In this document: in pieces, positions 10,689 through 22,199 of the stretch
Layout: each line of letters starts with the position of its first letter
Numbering within the stretch: the stretch's first letter is position 1
Origin: Tetraselmis striata
Lineage: Eukaryota; Chlorophyta; Chlorodendrophyceae; Chlorodendrales; Chlorodendraceae
Direction: 5' to 3'
Assembly: GCA_006384855.1 (NCBI GenBank)
Contig: VCJN01001914.1
Span: 32,460 to 96,459 of the forward strand
Length of the DNA: 64,000 bases
Translations under genes and position numbers: made by a program
Notes under the pieces: generated by a model
What the model saw: only the letters and a program-made list of their open reading frames with translations
What the model was told of the DNA's origin: nothing
The model's database searches: none

Positions 10689-11336
10689 ATGCCGGGGAAG
10701 CGCGACAGCATGGTGCTGCACAACACCAACAAGGAGCTGACGGAGCTGCTGGAGCAGGACCGCAGCCTACCGCGCAGCGCCACGCTGCGCTCGGGGCGCC
10801 TCATGGCGCGCGTGGACAGCTTGATCGAGAAGGCACAGGACGTGGCCGAGAGCATCGTCGGCGCCGCGACGCACAGCGTCTCGCGCCTGGGCTCCATCTC
10901 GCGCGGCGCCTCGGGCCTCTCAACCTTCTCCAGCAGCCTCTCGCGCTCGAGCGCGCCGCCGGTGCACGACCCGGACCGCGCGCTAGGCCACGCGGTGATG
11001 ACGTCTTCTCCCGACATCATGCGGCACCTTAGCAGCAGCTCCACCACGGGCGCGGGAATGGCAGGACTGGAGGCGCTGCGGATGGAGGAGGAGAAGCTAA
11101 TGGCCGATGCAGGGGAGGGGCCCGCTGCGGCGCCCGGCGGACCGGGCGGCAGCGGCGCGGCCACGGCGGCGGATGCGGTGGATGCAGCAGACGTGACGCC
11201 GGAGCTGCGCGGGGCGGCCGCACGCGAGGGGGAGGACGCGGCGGCGGCGGCGCTGGTGCGGGTGCTGTCGCACACTGTGGAGCTGACGCCCTCCAGCACG
11301 CCCTCCAGCAGCATGAAGCAGCCGCTGCAGCAATAG
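10689..11336 (+). CDS. Unrecognised Ser/Ala-rich 215-aa protein
   Basis: An intronless frame starts at an ATG downstream of a TATA box and ends at TAG just before a C-homopolymer. The first 75 residues look like ordinary protein, with charged and amphipathic stretches: KELTELLEQDRSL at about 15-27 and a helix-prone RVDSLIEKAQDVAESIV at about 41-57. The middle is rich in Ser/Arg (SRSS, SLSR motifs) and the C-terminal third is Ala/Gly-rich low complexity ending SSSMKQPLQQ. No catalytic motif, signal peptide or membrane segment is seen. Codon use is strongly GC3-biased like the phosphatase exons, and this is the main reason to believe it is a host gene. It could also be the terminal exon of a longer gene whose upstream exons lie beyond the satellite array. 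Confidence 0.55.
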   Translation: MPGKRDSMVLHNTNKELTELLEQDRSLPRSATLRSGRLMARVDSLIEKAQDVAESIVGAATHSVSRLGSISRGASGLSTFSSSLSRSSAPPVHDPDRALGHAVMTSSPDIMRHLSSSSTTGAGMAGLEALRMEEEKLMADAGEGPAAAPGGPGGSGAATAADAVDAADVTPELRGAAAREGEDAAAAALVRVLSHTVELTPSSTPSSSMKQPLQQ

Positions 11337-12625
11337 ACCCCCCCCCCCCCCCCCCCCCTCCGGCCCACCTCGCTAAATATCTAAGCCCTAAACCCTAAGC
11401 AACCCCCCTCCTCCCCCCCTCCAAAAGGCCCAATGACCCTACCCTGGCGTCCCTCGTCTGTGTTTGACCTCCTGGTCTCCGTCTTGCCGGTTGACACGTT
11501 TCAGCGGGCTGCGCCAGCTTCAGCTGCTCCACAGCGCCTTGCGCATCTTTACATTGCTACCACCCACGTAGAGGTGGCGCTGCGCCAATGTGCAAGGCGT
11601 GCACCCGCCGCCCGCCCCACCTGAGACTTGCATGTTGTCCCAGTGCCGCGGCGGCACTGGTTTCTGTAAATACGTCCATTTAGATGTGATACGGACCTCT
11701 CCTGGCAAACCCTCGGCCCGTCTGCCTGAGTGGGAGCGCTGCTTTCCGCCCGCAGTCTGCCGTGCGAACAAAAAACAGAGCCACCCATGCACGCCGTCAG
11801 TGCCAGCGCCAGAAGATGTGGGCTGAGAGCTTCTTCTCCATGCCGCCGTCATGGACGCGGGCAGAATGGGCTCAAAACAGCACGCCCCTTCATGCGGCTG
11901 CCATGCTCAATGGAGTACGTGGATGGGTTGAAAACTGAAAGCCCTTCATGCCGCGGCCTTTATCGCCGGAAGGACCATCAGAGATGGGGTGCAATAAGAT
12001 CCCGGTGTCAACATGCAGTTGGGGAGAGAAAACATCGGCTCTGAATAAGTCATGAATTCTGGAAATCAGCGGGGTGGACGGAAGAAAACAAAAATGAAGC
12101 GGCTTGGGAGACGCCGAGGAGCGCCCCACTCGCCGATATGGCGGAGTGCCTCTGAGGGGGAACTATTACGCCCCACGAAATATTGCCTCGCTGGAACCGG
12201 CCGCTTTGTCATTTTATTTGCTATTTTAGGGGGGAATGAAAAGAGTCAGAAGAGCCGTGTGGATCTGAATCCATGGCTTCTTGTACCCACATTGGCTTCC
12301 TTAACGTGGCCCTGTTGTGAGTAGATGATGCCCCTCCCCCCCCCCCCCCCCCCGCCCCCCGCTTCTCAAGCCATCCACACAGCGAGAGTCCTATATGCAT
12401 TTGTATTGCGCGAGCCCAAGCACAGTGAGCGGCCATGTGCAGCTCCGTTTAGCTAGGCACATTGCGTCGATGCGCATGTCATTTGCGTTGTTTATACCGT
12501 ACGGGGAGGAGCGAGGCCGTAGGGGGACGGCCGCCGCCGTATGCACTGCACCATTGCGCCGTGCCATCTATCGTTAGAAAGACATGTGTGTGCGTCTATT
12601 GCTTGGCTGTTTTGCGACTTTTGGC
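11337..12625. other. Region without a supported gene
   Basis: It starts with a C-homopolymer (about 11340-11358), followed by CCCTAAACCCTAA-like telomeric words at 11385-11399, and has a second C-tract at about 12333-12352. Several short frames exist on both strands; none has convincing motifs. Confidence 0.45.
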
Positions 12626-12628
12626 ACC

Positions 12629-12745
12629 TACGCGCCGGGTGCCATGATGTTTTGCGAGGTGACCCTGTCGATGGAGTCAGAGATGATCAGGATGTCATCA
12701 ACATAGACCAGGACAATGCAGATACCATGTACCGGATGGTTCATG
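12629..12745 (-). pseudogene. Ty1/copia reverse transcriptase fragment
   Basis: On the minus strand this stretch reads through the RT catalytic block VLVYVDDILIISDS, the hallmark YVDD motif of Ty1/copia polymerases, and reaches a stop about 15 residues later. Only some 35 codons are recognisable and no LTR or integrase is nearby, so this is a relic. It lies directly beyond the stop codon of the amino-acid transporter gene, probably in its 3' untranslated or downstream region. Confidence 0.6.
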
Positions 12746-12766
12746 GTGGCGAGGTTGTCTGCCGCC

Positions 12767-15700
12767 TCATGTCTGGCTCCGCAGCTCGTGGACGACCCTC
12801 ATGACGGCCACGTATGTACCCATGACCGCGCACACCACGCCCGCGACCATGACCACGCTCGGCAGCGCGAGGTGGAGGACGGAGCGCCCGCGGCCGCATA
12901 TCTTGAGGTAGCACATGGCGGGCAGGATGGCCGAGATGGTCACCGACATCATGGAGCCGATGATGGCAGCGACATAGGCGAAGAAGGGCATGACGAGCGC
13001 CACGAGCGCGCACGACACCATCAGGCCGGCGCGCAGCAGCCGGCTGGCGCCCGTGAAGGCGGCGGGCGACCAGTGCATGGGGAGCAGCTCCTCCAGGGCC
13101 TCCGCGACGGGGGAGAGCATGAGGGCAAACTTGGTGATGGGGGTGACGACGGTCATGACGGACGCCACCTTGGCGCAGACGCTTCCGGGGGCCTTTTGCT
13201 ATTAAAGCCCAAGCAATCCGATATGTCCATTCAGCGGGTTAGCCTCCATAACGGAATTTCAGGGTTAAGGGTATGCCAAATGTGCCTGAAACCTGAGGCA
13301 CAAACCATGGATATCAGCGTCACTGCCTTAAGCGCCACAAGACCCTAACAACAGTATAATTGTGGCAGAATACCCTACCGACACCCATGGAACAAAACCC
13401 TAATAACGGCCCAGTCCTACGAAACCCCAATAAGCGCCCATGCCGCAAAACCCTATAGTAAGCGCTCATTCCAAAAACCCTAACAAGCAACTGTATCCCG
13501 TAAGATTTGTTGTTTGCCCTCGGTATGAAATCCCAATAAGCCACTGAGTAGTCACAAAACCCTGATGAGCGCCCGTCAAACCCTATGTGCGCCACTCGCC
13601 TGCATTGTCGCCACGATGTTGTCGCCGCCATCCTGGCCCGTACATGGCAAACCCGGCGGTGGCCACAACGACGTACAGGACGGTGACGAGGCCGATGGAG
13701 ATGACCAGCATGGGCGTGTACTGGCGCTTGTCCGCCATGGAGGTGTACAGGCTGGGGAAGACCGCGTGGCCGGAGTAGCAGAAGGCGTACATGCCGATGG
13801 AGAGCGGCATGCCGCCCAGCTGCAGCAGCGGCAGCTCCGGCCAGTGATTGACGGTCTGCGTGACGGACGCCGCCTCGCCCGTGACCAGCGCGGCGATGAG
13901 CAGCGTGGAGAGGATGCCCGCCGCGCTGACGTAGGAGAGCAGCGTGAGGTCGCGCATGAACATGGTGGGCAGGATGACGGCGCAGCTGACGGCGACCCAC
14001 AGCGTCTCCGTGTCCACCGCGCCCGCCCAGCCCATGTGCGGCAGCGACGCGAGGTGCGGGACCAGCGCGGCCAGGGAGTCGCCGATCAAGATGAGGAACT
14101 CCGCGCTGCACATGAAGAGCTCGACGTACAGAACCGCCTGCGCGCCAGCGATGCGCCGACAAGGCCAAGGGCGGCGGCCTCAGTTGGGGCCCAACACCGG
14201 CGGCGGCCATCAGTTGGGGTAGCACTGATGTCGCAACCGCCGATGCCTCCTCTCGGGGCTTCACGGATATTTAGCCTGTCGATGCAACTTGTACACTGCG
14301 CGATGAAACGAACAGCGAACCGCCACGGGAGCTGACGCAGAATCTAGGAATGATGTCTAAGAGAGTGCCGATTTAGGTCCCAAACACAATCAGCAGACTG
14401 TGGCGACACCAACCCCCAGTTCTGCAAGCGGTATATAGCAGACTGCTAACGGCACCTGGATAGAGGGAAACGGTGATTCGAAGGCCACCCACCGCGACGG
14501 CGACTCTCCCCGGCGTCCCGAAGGCTGCGGAGCCAATGTCGGGGTACGTCTGGATGGCGCCGTCGGCGTCCATGCAGCGGCGCAGCAGCACGCCGGTGTA
14601 GGCGCACACCGCAGCGTACAGCACAAGCAGCAGCAGGCCGGCGAGGCCCGCCTCGGCGATGGAGTAGGGCATGGACAGCAGTCCCACGCCCGCCAGGATG
14701 TTCATGGCGTTGAACACCGTCTGCGAGAAGCTGCTGCCCGCCGGCTGGCCCACATCTCCGGCCTTCGACTGCACAGGAAGCAGTTCCACATGTGACTCTG
14801 CACTAATTGCCGTGAATTCTTATTTATACTCCCTTTCGATGCTGCGATGCTGCGTTGAACTCCACCGTTCGCCGTATTTGCACGCTGCTATATGTGCATA
14901 AACGCTGCCGTTCTCACGCATACGTATTATTTAGCGGTATATATGCACATGCACCCATTATATCTACAGCATATATATCTACAGTAAATCAGGGCTCATC
15001 ATTTCATCCATTTCTGGGATGACTAACGCCTTTTAATCCTTATATCACGCAAAGCCTGGTGTAAGCTCTATCTTTACTTATATATATATACATACTAATA
15101 TACATACATACATATATAGAAACATTACTTATACAAACATTTACTTATATATACTAACATTCTGGGTGTGTGTATTTATTTTAGCAGTGATGCACGATGG
15201 CGACACACAGGCGCGCACCTCCTCGACGTCATGGATGACGGTCGTCTGGGCGCTCAAGGTGCTTCCCGCGCGGGAGTGCTTGGGAATACGCAAGCCGCCA
15301 GTCTCCAGCTGTATACAGAGAACCAAGCACTGGTATCAGCGGTGAACGGTACTTATGAGTGTGCGACATGCAGCAATCATTCCTCACCCAGCTGTGAAGA
15401 CAGCGATATGTCCTGTCATGCAGGGTGGCAATTGAGCGGGCCCGGACAGAGGGGCTCGGCAGTCGTGCCTGGTGGAAGCTGCCGTAGTCTGCGCGTTGCG
15501 AGTCTTCTCCCTCGTACAGCAGTATTTCATCCTCGCATTCGAAGAGCGACTCATTGCGGCGGTGCTGTTCGGCCAGGAGGCCGCCCTCCTCGAAGGCGGA
15601 CACGTCGTCCTCCGTGTCGCCGAGCACGGATGCGAAATCCGCCGCCCTGCCGTGGTCTGCCGAGAGCAGGCGCTGCACGAGGAGCGACATGGGGCCGGTC

Positions 15701-16338
15701 CCGCTTGTGCCGGACGGCGGCGACGGCTCCACGCCCGGCGGCTTGCTGCCCCACCCGAAAGCGCCGAGCAGGCCCGACCGGACGCGGTGCACGAGCGGCG
15801 TGTGTGACGCGCCGGGAGACTCGTACTGCGCGGCGAGGGACCCCGGGGGCAGGCTCGCGGGGGCAAGGTGACCCGGCACCGCGGTCGGCGGCTGAGCACC
15901 GGGGAGGCTGGCTTGCAGGAGAGCGTGCGGCGCGAGGCCAGCGCGCTCCTGCGCGGCCACCGCGCTGGACACCGGCCGCCGCGCGTGCCGCCGACGCCGC
16001 CGGTTCATCGCCGCGCCCGCACTGTTCTCGCCCAGCCACGGCTCCAGCGGCAGCTGGCGCCCGTCTGTGACCGCAGAGCGGCTCTGGAAATCCGCGGTCG
16101 CCCTCCATGACGCTGGCCAGGGGGTGGGGGCCCGGCCGGAGTTGGCGTAGCTGCGCCACCCGTTGTTGCCCAGGAGGCTGCCGTCCGCCGCCGCCGGGTG
16201 ACGGCCGGGCGTGGCCATCCCGATGCCGGCCTCCAGGTTCTCCGCCGTTACTGGCCGGTCATGATGATAAGCGGCGTTGAGCTGATGCAGGCGAGGTTCC
16301 AGCGACATCCGCCGCTGTCCGTCGGGTGGCGGGGACAT
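12767..16338 (-). CDS. AAAP-family amino-acid transporter, AVT1-like, four exons
   Basis: A membrane transporter of the amino acid/auxin permease family, most like plant AVT1-type vacuolar transporters. Exons on the minus strand are 15388-16338, 14493-14768, 13600-14137 and 12767-13192. The first exon encodes about 317 hydrophilic residues, the long cytosolic N-terminus typical of AVT1. The second holds the family signature around SFSQTVFNAMNILAGVGLLSMPY plus the first membrane helices. The third holds the LYVELFMCSAEFLILIGD region and several helices, and the fourth holds TPITKFALMLSPVA and the last helices. The model gives about 729 aa, normal for this group. Two oddities occur at the end of exon 3. 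The frame that continues the homology after MYG is reached only if one G of the triplet at 13637-13639 is dropped, and the best donor is a GC site (CAG|GCGAGT). This is either a sequence error or a recent frameshift making a pseudogene. Confidence 0.75.
13320..13575. repeat. Degenerate telomere-like tandem in a transporter intron
   Basis: The last intron of the transporter gene holds about ten imperfect repeats of 25-30 bp built around AAACCCTAA or AAACCCTAT followed by AAGCGCCCAT-like text. The core matches the plant-type telomere word CCCTAAA. Similar words occur near 4870-4920, 6505-6590, 11385-11399 and 44225-44295. Confidence 0.6.
14940..15165. repeat. AT-rich TATA/TACATA simple-sequence block in an intron
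   Basis: Low-complexity TATATA and ATACATACATA stretches lie inside the first transporter intron (14769-15387). No coding or RNA feature is seen. Confidence 0.6.
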
Positions 16339-18570
16339 GCCGCGCCGAGGCGGCAATCGTCCCCTAGTTTTCTTCTTTCAAGGCGACAAACCTTTAAACC
16401 AACGAGGGTGCCCCCGAGGAGGTCCTTGCTCGAGAGTCAGTATGATGATGTCGGTAGAGGGCACCGGGAACCTCTGGTGTCGGAGCACGATCGCCAAGGT
16501 GGGAGAAATGGTGGTGTGCGGGGGGGGGGGGGGGGGGGGGGGGGCGGCAGACCAGTGATGTGTCGTGATAGGTGTGATGTGTCGTGATAGGTGTCTTGTG
16601 GATAGTCGCTGTGTCGTCGTCAGCCGCCCGGCCGGGTTAGCGGGCCTGCTGGGACGGTCGCGTGATTCACGTGCTGGGTTTGATTTTAGGGTTCACGACT
16701 TCACGTGTTCGTCCTCCCCCAGCGTGTGGGGAGAACACAGGCATCTGCCCTGTATCACGTGCCAATCCTGCCAATGGTATTCCGTATTCCCGTATGCTGG
16801 TTTCGGATCACTAACCTACTATCGCGAATATGGGCTGTCAAAACTAGCGCCTGTTTTGGGAACGGCTGGGGCGGGTTTTCCGGAGCAGCAACCGTTCGGT
16901 GCCCTGGGAGACTGGAGTGCGGGTATGCACCGGCATCTACACCCCTCCACATAAGTCCGGGTTTTGCATTTTAGATCGCAAAGCGCATGCATGGGCGAGG
17001 ATAACGCCGGCTGCATGTGCATACATGCCAACTACAGTGGGAATAGTTCGGGCAAACGCCTATTGTGCGCTTTATACCCACCCGCGCGACAACACGACCA
17101 TTTGTGGGCGCCCTTGAAAAAACGCGAAATCATTGCATGATGCGTTGGCGCTGGAAAGTTGCGGGTTGCGCCAACCGTCCAAACCTATGGAAATAGCGGC
17201 ACTCGTCGCACCAAACTCGGTGAATACGGCCCTTGGCATAAGTTGCACACACCGTGCGTGTAGGCCACTGAAAGCATGTCGCTATAGGCACGACGTGACA
17301 CCCCAACGACAAGTTGGCCACTGTGGGGGCAGTTTTGGGGTGAAAATGCTGCTGTTTCTGTGGCGAACGCACGTGGGAGAGGCGTTCGATGGCCCCCTTG
17401 GCGTAGGGCAATGCTCTACTATGGAGGCGCGTGGTGGAATGCCAGTTGCACCGTTTCGTGGGCGGGGTGGCGCGGTAGGGGCGTGGACTTTAATTAATAT
17501 GAAATTCCTTGAAAAATGCTGTGGAAAATGGCATTTTGGCTGGTAGGTGTGTGTATCGCTAGGAGGCGGCACATGCCAAGTGTTGGTGGTCCGTGGTCAT
17601 CCACACACATAACGCTCTCGCGCGACCGAGTATGGGGCTTAGACACGCACTTGGCGCAAAGCCACGCGCCCGACATGGGTGGGCACATGAGGCAGTGAGG
17701 GGCAACTTGGATGATCATCTTTGGGGATTTTTCCCGGGGCCCCAAAAATCGATTTTTGATATTGGAAGACTGATTTTGACGCAGATTTGAACGAGGAATT
17801 GCGTGTATTTATAAAAAGTTTTTCTGAGCAAACCCTGAGAAGTTATAGCGTTTTAAAGCCGAGGGGGTGTTGCTGAGCGTGGCCAACACTGATGCCATGT
17901 CAGTATCGCAACGCGACATGTACTAGCAGCCACCCACACGGCTGCACCCCAACCAAATGCACCCGAGCCCCTCACCAATGTGTTTCCTCACGCGTTCATG
18001 GCCATCCCGCCGTGTGGTTGTCTATTCACGCGCGTCGGCGTGTGCGCGATACCGACCCTGGTTTTGGTGCAGTTGCAGGCGACGCCCATCCACGCACCAA
18101 GTGCAGCGTGACACCCTAGTCAAAGGTCTTTAAGCTTCGGTTTGAGCCACTCGTTATGCAGGTCTTATAAAACCCTCTGAGATTCCAGGGTTTCATCTCA
18201 TATAACCTACGTTCAGGTGCCCTAGACTTCTGAAGTCTTGAGACTGCCGAAAAGGGACCCCAAACTTATGTGGAGGGGTGTACGTTATATGATCATACCC
18301 ATGTATTCAAGATTAAGCCCCCTCCCTCTTGACTTGTTCTCTTGCAATTAATATGTTGATCTATCTGCATGTCTGAGCTGGCGCTGCGATAGGTAGCGCT
18401 AGTTAGAGTATCCCCAGTTAGAGCTAATCTAAGGATAGCCTAAGCATACATCTCACGATACATCTAAGGAGTAGTCCTTAACCCCCACTATTGTGAGTGG
18501 AAATTATCATCCTCCAGACGAAGAGGAGGTTCATTATCATGAGGAGGTTCATTATCATGATCCTGCTACA
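16339..18570. other. Intergenic region without a supported gene
   Basis: A long G-homopolymer (about 16518-16544) lies about 180 bp upstream of the transporter start codon. The rest is unique-looking sequence of moderate GC with no convincing frame, RNA gene or repeat that I can identify. A directly repeated 18-mer, GAGGAGGTTCATTATCAT, lies at about 18523-18558. Confidence 0.45.
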
Positions 18571-18579
18571 CGTATTAAC

Positions 18580-19790
18580 CACCGTCCCATCCTAACCAAA
18601 TCGCGATCCTGACTAATTTGGTAACCCGTACATTGAAGAGATCGTGGTCGTAGGATCTTTGATGAGGTCAGTACTCGTGAATAGCACGGTCCAGATCATC
18701 GCGAGTGTTCGGACTGGTGGTCAAATCACGAGGCTCGGCGAGTGACCAAATCACTCGCGTTTCCTATTTGATGGCGTAACGGTCGGTACGTCATACATCC
18801 GAGGATGGACGGCGCAAATGCGTCCATCGTTCATCGCACGGCTCGCAGTTGTCGTGTGCAACGAACTCGCCGCCGCTCACGGGTGGCCCACCCGCGGTCC
18901 GCGGCCCACCCGGGGGACATCCACCACCGCCCGGCCGCCACTACCCGTCCATTGCTTCGCTTTCGGCCGCCTACGTCGAGGCGACCGCCCCAACCCTAAA
19001 GTCAATCAACCGATATCTCCTAGGGGCTATGGCTAGCGTACGGAAAGAGGACAAACTCTTCGGTCTCATCCCTACCGATGACGATGAGGAACACATAGCG
19101 GGCGGCGAGCAGTCGGATGGGCATGATTCCAGCCCCACTGCCACCCCCGAGGCGGCGACAACCCATGCCACACATACGCATCGCCCCTCCGCCCAAACCC
19201 AAAACAAGGCTATCTCCGACCTTGACATGTCGATTGCACATTGCACGCGTAGTCAATGGGGCACTAGCGGTCGGCAGCATACGGGCGCTACGGGGATGTC
19301 CCCGCTCGGGCAGCAAGACCGCGCAGCCGGCAGCCATGCATTAGATCCCTCGGCCGCAGCCAGGAAGGACCCAAGACATGTGACGGCTGATAAGCGGAGC
19401 CGGGTCAGACAATGGCGACCGTAATGGCAGCTGACCGACTGCCCTTGCGCCGTGCAAGCTCCCTTGCACGGCGCTTCGAGGCACGAGAACTGAGCGGCGC
19501 CATGGTGGTATGCGGCTGCCACAGGTAGGTGGCGCGATGCGATACCGTCAGTGAGTACGGACACAATGCGCATTGGCGGGGCCCCCAGCCGCAACCCGCA
19601 ACCTATGGCGCGGCGGGGAGGAGCAACTACCGTTACGCGCGCGGATGGCGTCATCAGTTGAAATCGCGAGATATGCAATCACGGTCGCTATTTGGTTAGG
19701 ATAGGATGCATTTCTGCATGCCATTCTCGTACGCACGAAATGTTAATAAGCAGCATGGTCCAAACCAGTAATTTGGTTAGGATAGGGCGG
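18580..19790. repeat. Possible small element bounded by inverted CCTAACCAAAT words
   Basis: CATCCTAACCAAATCGCGA at about 18588 is matched in inverse orientation by CGCTATTTGGTTAGGATAGG at about 19686, and a third copy of the core, AATTTGGTTAGGATAGG, occurs at about 19770. The enclosed 1.1 kb has one open frame with an ATG at 19029 (to 19424, 131 aa, DDDEEH acidic patch, then Thr/His-rich) that I do not recognise. The inverted copies may mark a small DNA element, but target-site duplications were not established. Confidence 0.3.
19447..19474. other. Perfect 12-bp stem hairpin
   Basis: GCGCCGTGCAAG is followed by CTCC and then its exact complement CTTGCACGGCGC, giving a 12-bp stem with a 4-nt loop. 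It lies 21 nt beyond the stop codon of the short frame at 19029-19424. Function is unknown; it could be a transcript-end structure or chance. Confidence 0.45.
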
Positions 19791-20784
19791 CGGTAAGGAC
19801 TACGATACCAATTACTACCCGGGAAGCTAGAATACTATTCGTCGTATACAAGAATTACATGTCTGCCAATGACGCCGCGATTGCAAAATATAGGATCCAT
19901 CCCAGAAGACATGTACACGGCATGACGGGTTTTAAGAGTGTGTCTGTGAGTTTGTGCAACAAACCGGGATATTATTCGGACCCGGCGCGCGGTAGTGCGC
20001 CGCGCGCGGTACGAGTATTTTTATTCCGGGGACCTGTATTTTCGGTCGCAGCGAGCATCTCCCGGCGCATTGCCTAGAACATGTGGCATCGCGGGGCATC
20101 ACGCAGTTCTGACCTCAACACCGTGTTCCCCGTGGCCGCCATGTGATGCTACACTTTTAACATTTTCATCAACATCACCATCATTGTCTGGCTACTGTGT
20201 TAGTGCACACACAGATGAATCTTTATCATATTGTGATCTCTCAATCTCCGCGCCACCGCCGCCGTGCTACCGGATTCACTTGGTCTAGGCCAGCCTTCAC
20301 CTGACCGATGCCGTGACGCTGGTAGTGGTCCCGACTGCGCATGAGTGTCATTCGATGTGCGCGCCCGGTCGCCGCCCGCGGGCGCCACTGTTATTATGCC
20401 GCTGCGCGCACGGAACCGTTCCGCGTACCGCAGCAACCGAATTGGCAGTTCATCGGACGGGCTGACCCGACTCGGTCGCTCACTCCTGCGAGCCGCACAG
20501 CGCGCCATTGCTGCCCCAGCACGAGCGCGCAGCACCATCAAGGCCAGAACTCGTTGTTCCCGCTCGTACTCGCGGCAGGTGCTGCTACGGCCGCCACCGG
20601 TGTAAGCGACGAAGCCCACTGTGTGAAGGTGAGAAGAGGCGAATCGCCTTTCCGTCTCCGTTTGCCTTTCCGCCGTGCTTCTCAATTCTGATAGGCACAC
20701 GCTCGTGCGTTTGCCTTCTTGTACCGCGATGGTGGGCAGGCGGCACGACGACCGACGATGGAATATTGGTGCATGATTTGTTGA

Positions 20785-22079
20785 GAGGTGCACGTTCAGG
20801 AGGGCCCTAACTCCCCAGCACCGAGGCTGGTCAACCGTGCACCTAATGATCTTCAGTACTATGTGGGAGGCTCGGTGTTGCTCGCGCCTAAGCCTCCCCC
20901 CGGGTGTCCGCAACTTCCAGTCAAAGATGGAAACGGGAATAGTGCAGCGAAGAACGGCAACGCCTATGTTGGTTGGGTTTGCAGTGCTTGGCAGCGAAAG
21001 CATGCCAGTCTCCACCACCACTTGAAGCCAGAGAGGAGGGGCACCAAGCGTGACGCGGAAGCCCTAGCCGCGGAGGCTGCTGCTACACGTTCAAGCACGA
21101 CTCTTGTTGCAGCCGAGGAAAACGCAGCTTTGCTGCAGCAATTGAAGGTATGGTGTCTGACTGACTCACAATGTCATGATATATTGAACGCTTCTCTATG
21201 ATAATGCTATGTGATAATGGAAATCAAATAGATATTTGAAGGTCTGAGTAATGCCGGCGTTGAATCGCGCAAGAGATGAACGCGGTTGTCTCTCAAAAAG
21301 ACGAGGCCTTGAAGGTTGCACATGTTGCTCACAATCACCTAGACTCGAATTTGCTAGACGACCTTGGTCAAATGCATGATGCTGAAGCCCAGCTTGCGTC
21401 TCTTGCGTCAGATCGCGACTCTTGCGCCCAGCATCTCACCTCTCTCCTCGCCGCAAACCAACAGCTGGTAGATGGTAACCGCAGATTGCAGGACGAGCGA
21501 AACAAGGCAGTGGCACAGAGGTCATTGTCGGCCAGCAGACTCTCGGAGCAGCGGACATTGGACGGCGGCGTGAAGAGTTCCATTACGTCGCCGGCGTTGC
21601 TTTACCGTGCCATGTATATGAAGTATAAGAGGATGGCAGCTCAGAGTTTGACATCTCCAGGACCTTCCAGAAGCCGCTTGCCGAGATAGGTAACCGCCAT
21701 GCAAGACGGTTCATGAACATCTTGCGCCCCGCAGCCAACGTTCTGTTCAAGGCCATGTATCCCCTTGAAGTAAATGGTCAGATTGAGCTTATGTACGCTG
21801 ACATGCACAACAGGCGAATGCCCATCAAGAAGCGCCTGGTCTTGTCAAATAAAGACCCAGCTGATGTTTCTGAAGTACTGTTATCAACAAGGCGATGTAG
21901 CTGTTGGTGGCGATAAGTCATTGAAGATGAGCTCTCACAGAGCTAAGTATTTGATGCGGATATTTGGCGCTGCTGAGGGGAAGTTAATGTTTCCTAACGA
22001 TCCAGAACGGTTCATTACTCATAATAGGCAGCCAATATGCATAGCGCTACTTCCAAGAAGATTAGCTCCTTACACATTA
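20785..22079 (+). pseudogene. Unrecognised coiled-coil gene, split and probably decayed
   Basis: Three consecutive coding-like blocks lie on the plus strand. Block 1 (20785-21147) ends ENAALLQQLK at a GT donor. Block 2 (21276 onward, acceptor AAGAG|ATG, phase 0) is a Gln/Leu/Asp-rich heptad-like coiled coil running to a stop at 21687. Block 3 (about 21650-21914), in another frame, reads RTFQKPLAEI, then FMNILRPAANVLFKAMYPLE and MYADMHNRRMPIKKRLVLS, and is followed by a further frame to 22079. No ATG opens block 1, so an upstream exon is needed, and the frame changes without a clear intron between blocks 2 and 3. I cannot assign a family. The low-copy-looking, AT-richer composition differs from the host exons, so a decayed mobile-element gene is possible. 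Confidence 0.4.
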
Positions 22080-22199
22080 TGATTTTAGACCTTTCTTTTC
22101 TCAACAGTCTTCAGCATTCACATCAAAGCTAAGGAATTTACAGCCACGGGCCTTAGAGGTTCCTATGGATGCCAGCAATGACTCAGATTCATCTGATGA

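Noticed and set aside
10607-11032. Alternative frame overlapping the 215-aa gene
   Set aside because: It is GC-rich with Arg/Gly/His bias and no motif; the frame at 10689-11336 has the better codon pattern and a TATA-linked ATG.
13565-14335. Long plus-strand frames opposite the transporter and other GC-rich exons
   Set aside because: They are antisense shadows with Arg/Gly/Asp-rich composition and no motifs, while the opposite strand has clear family homology.
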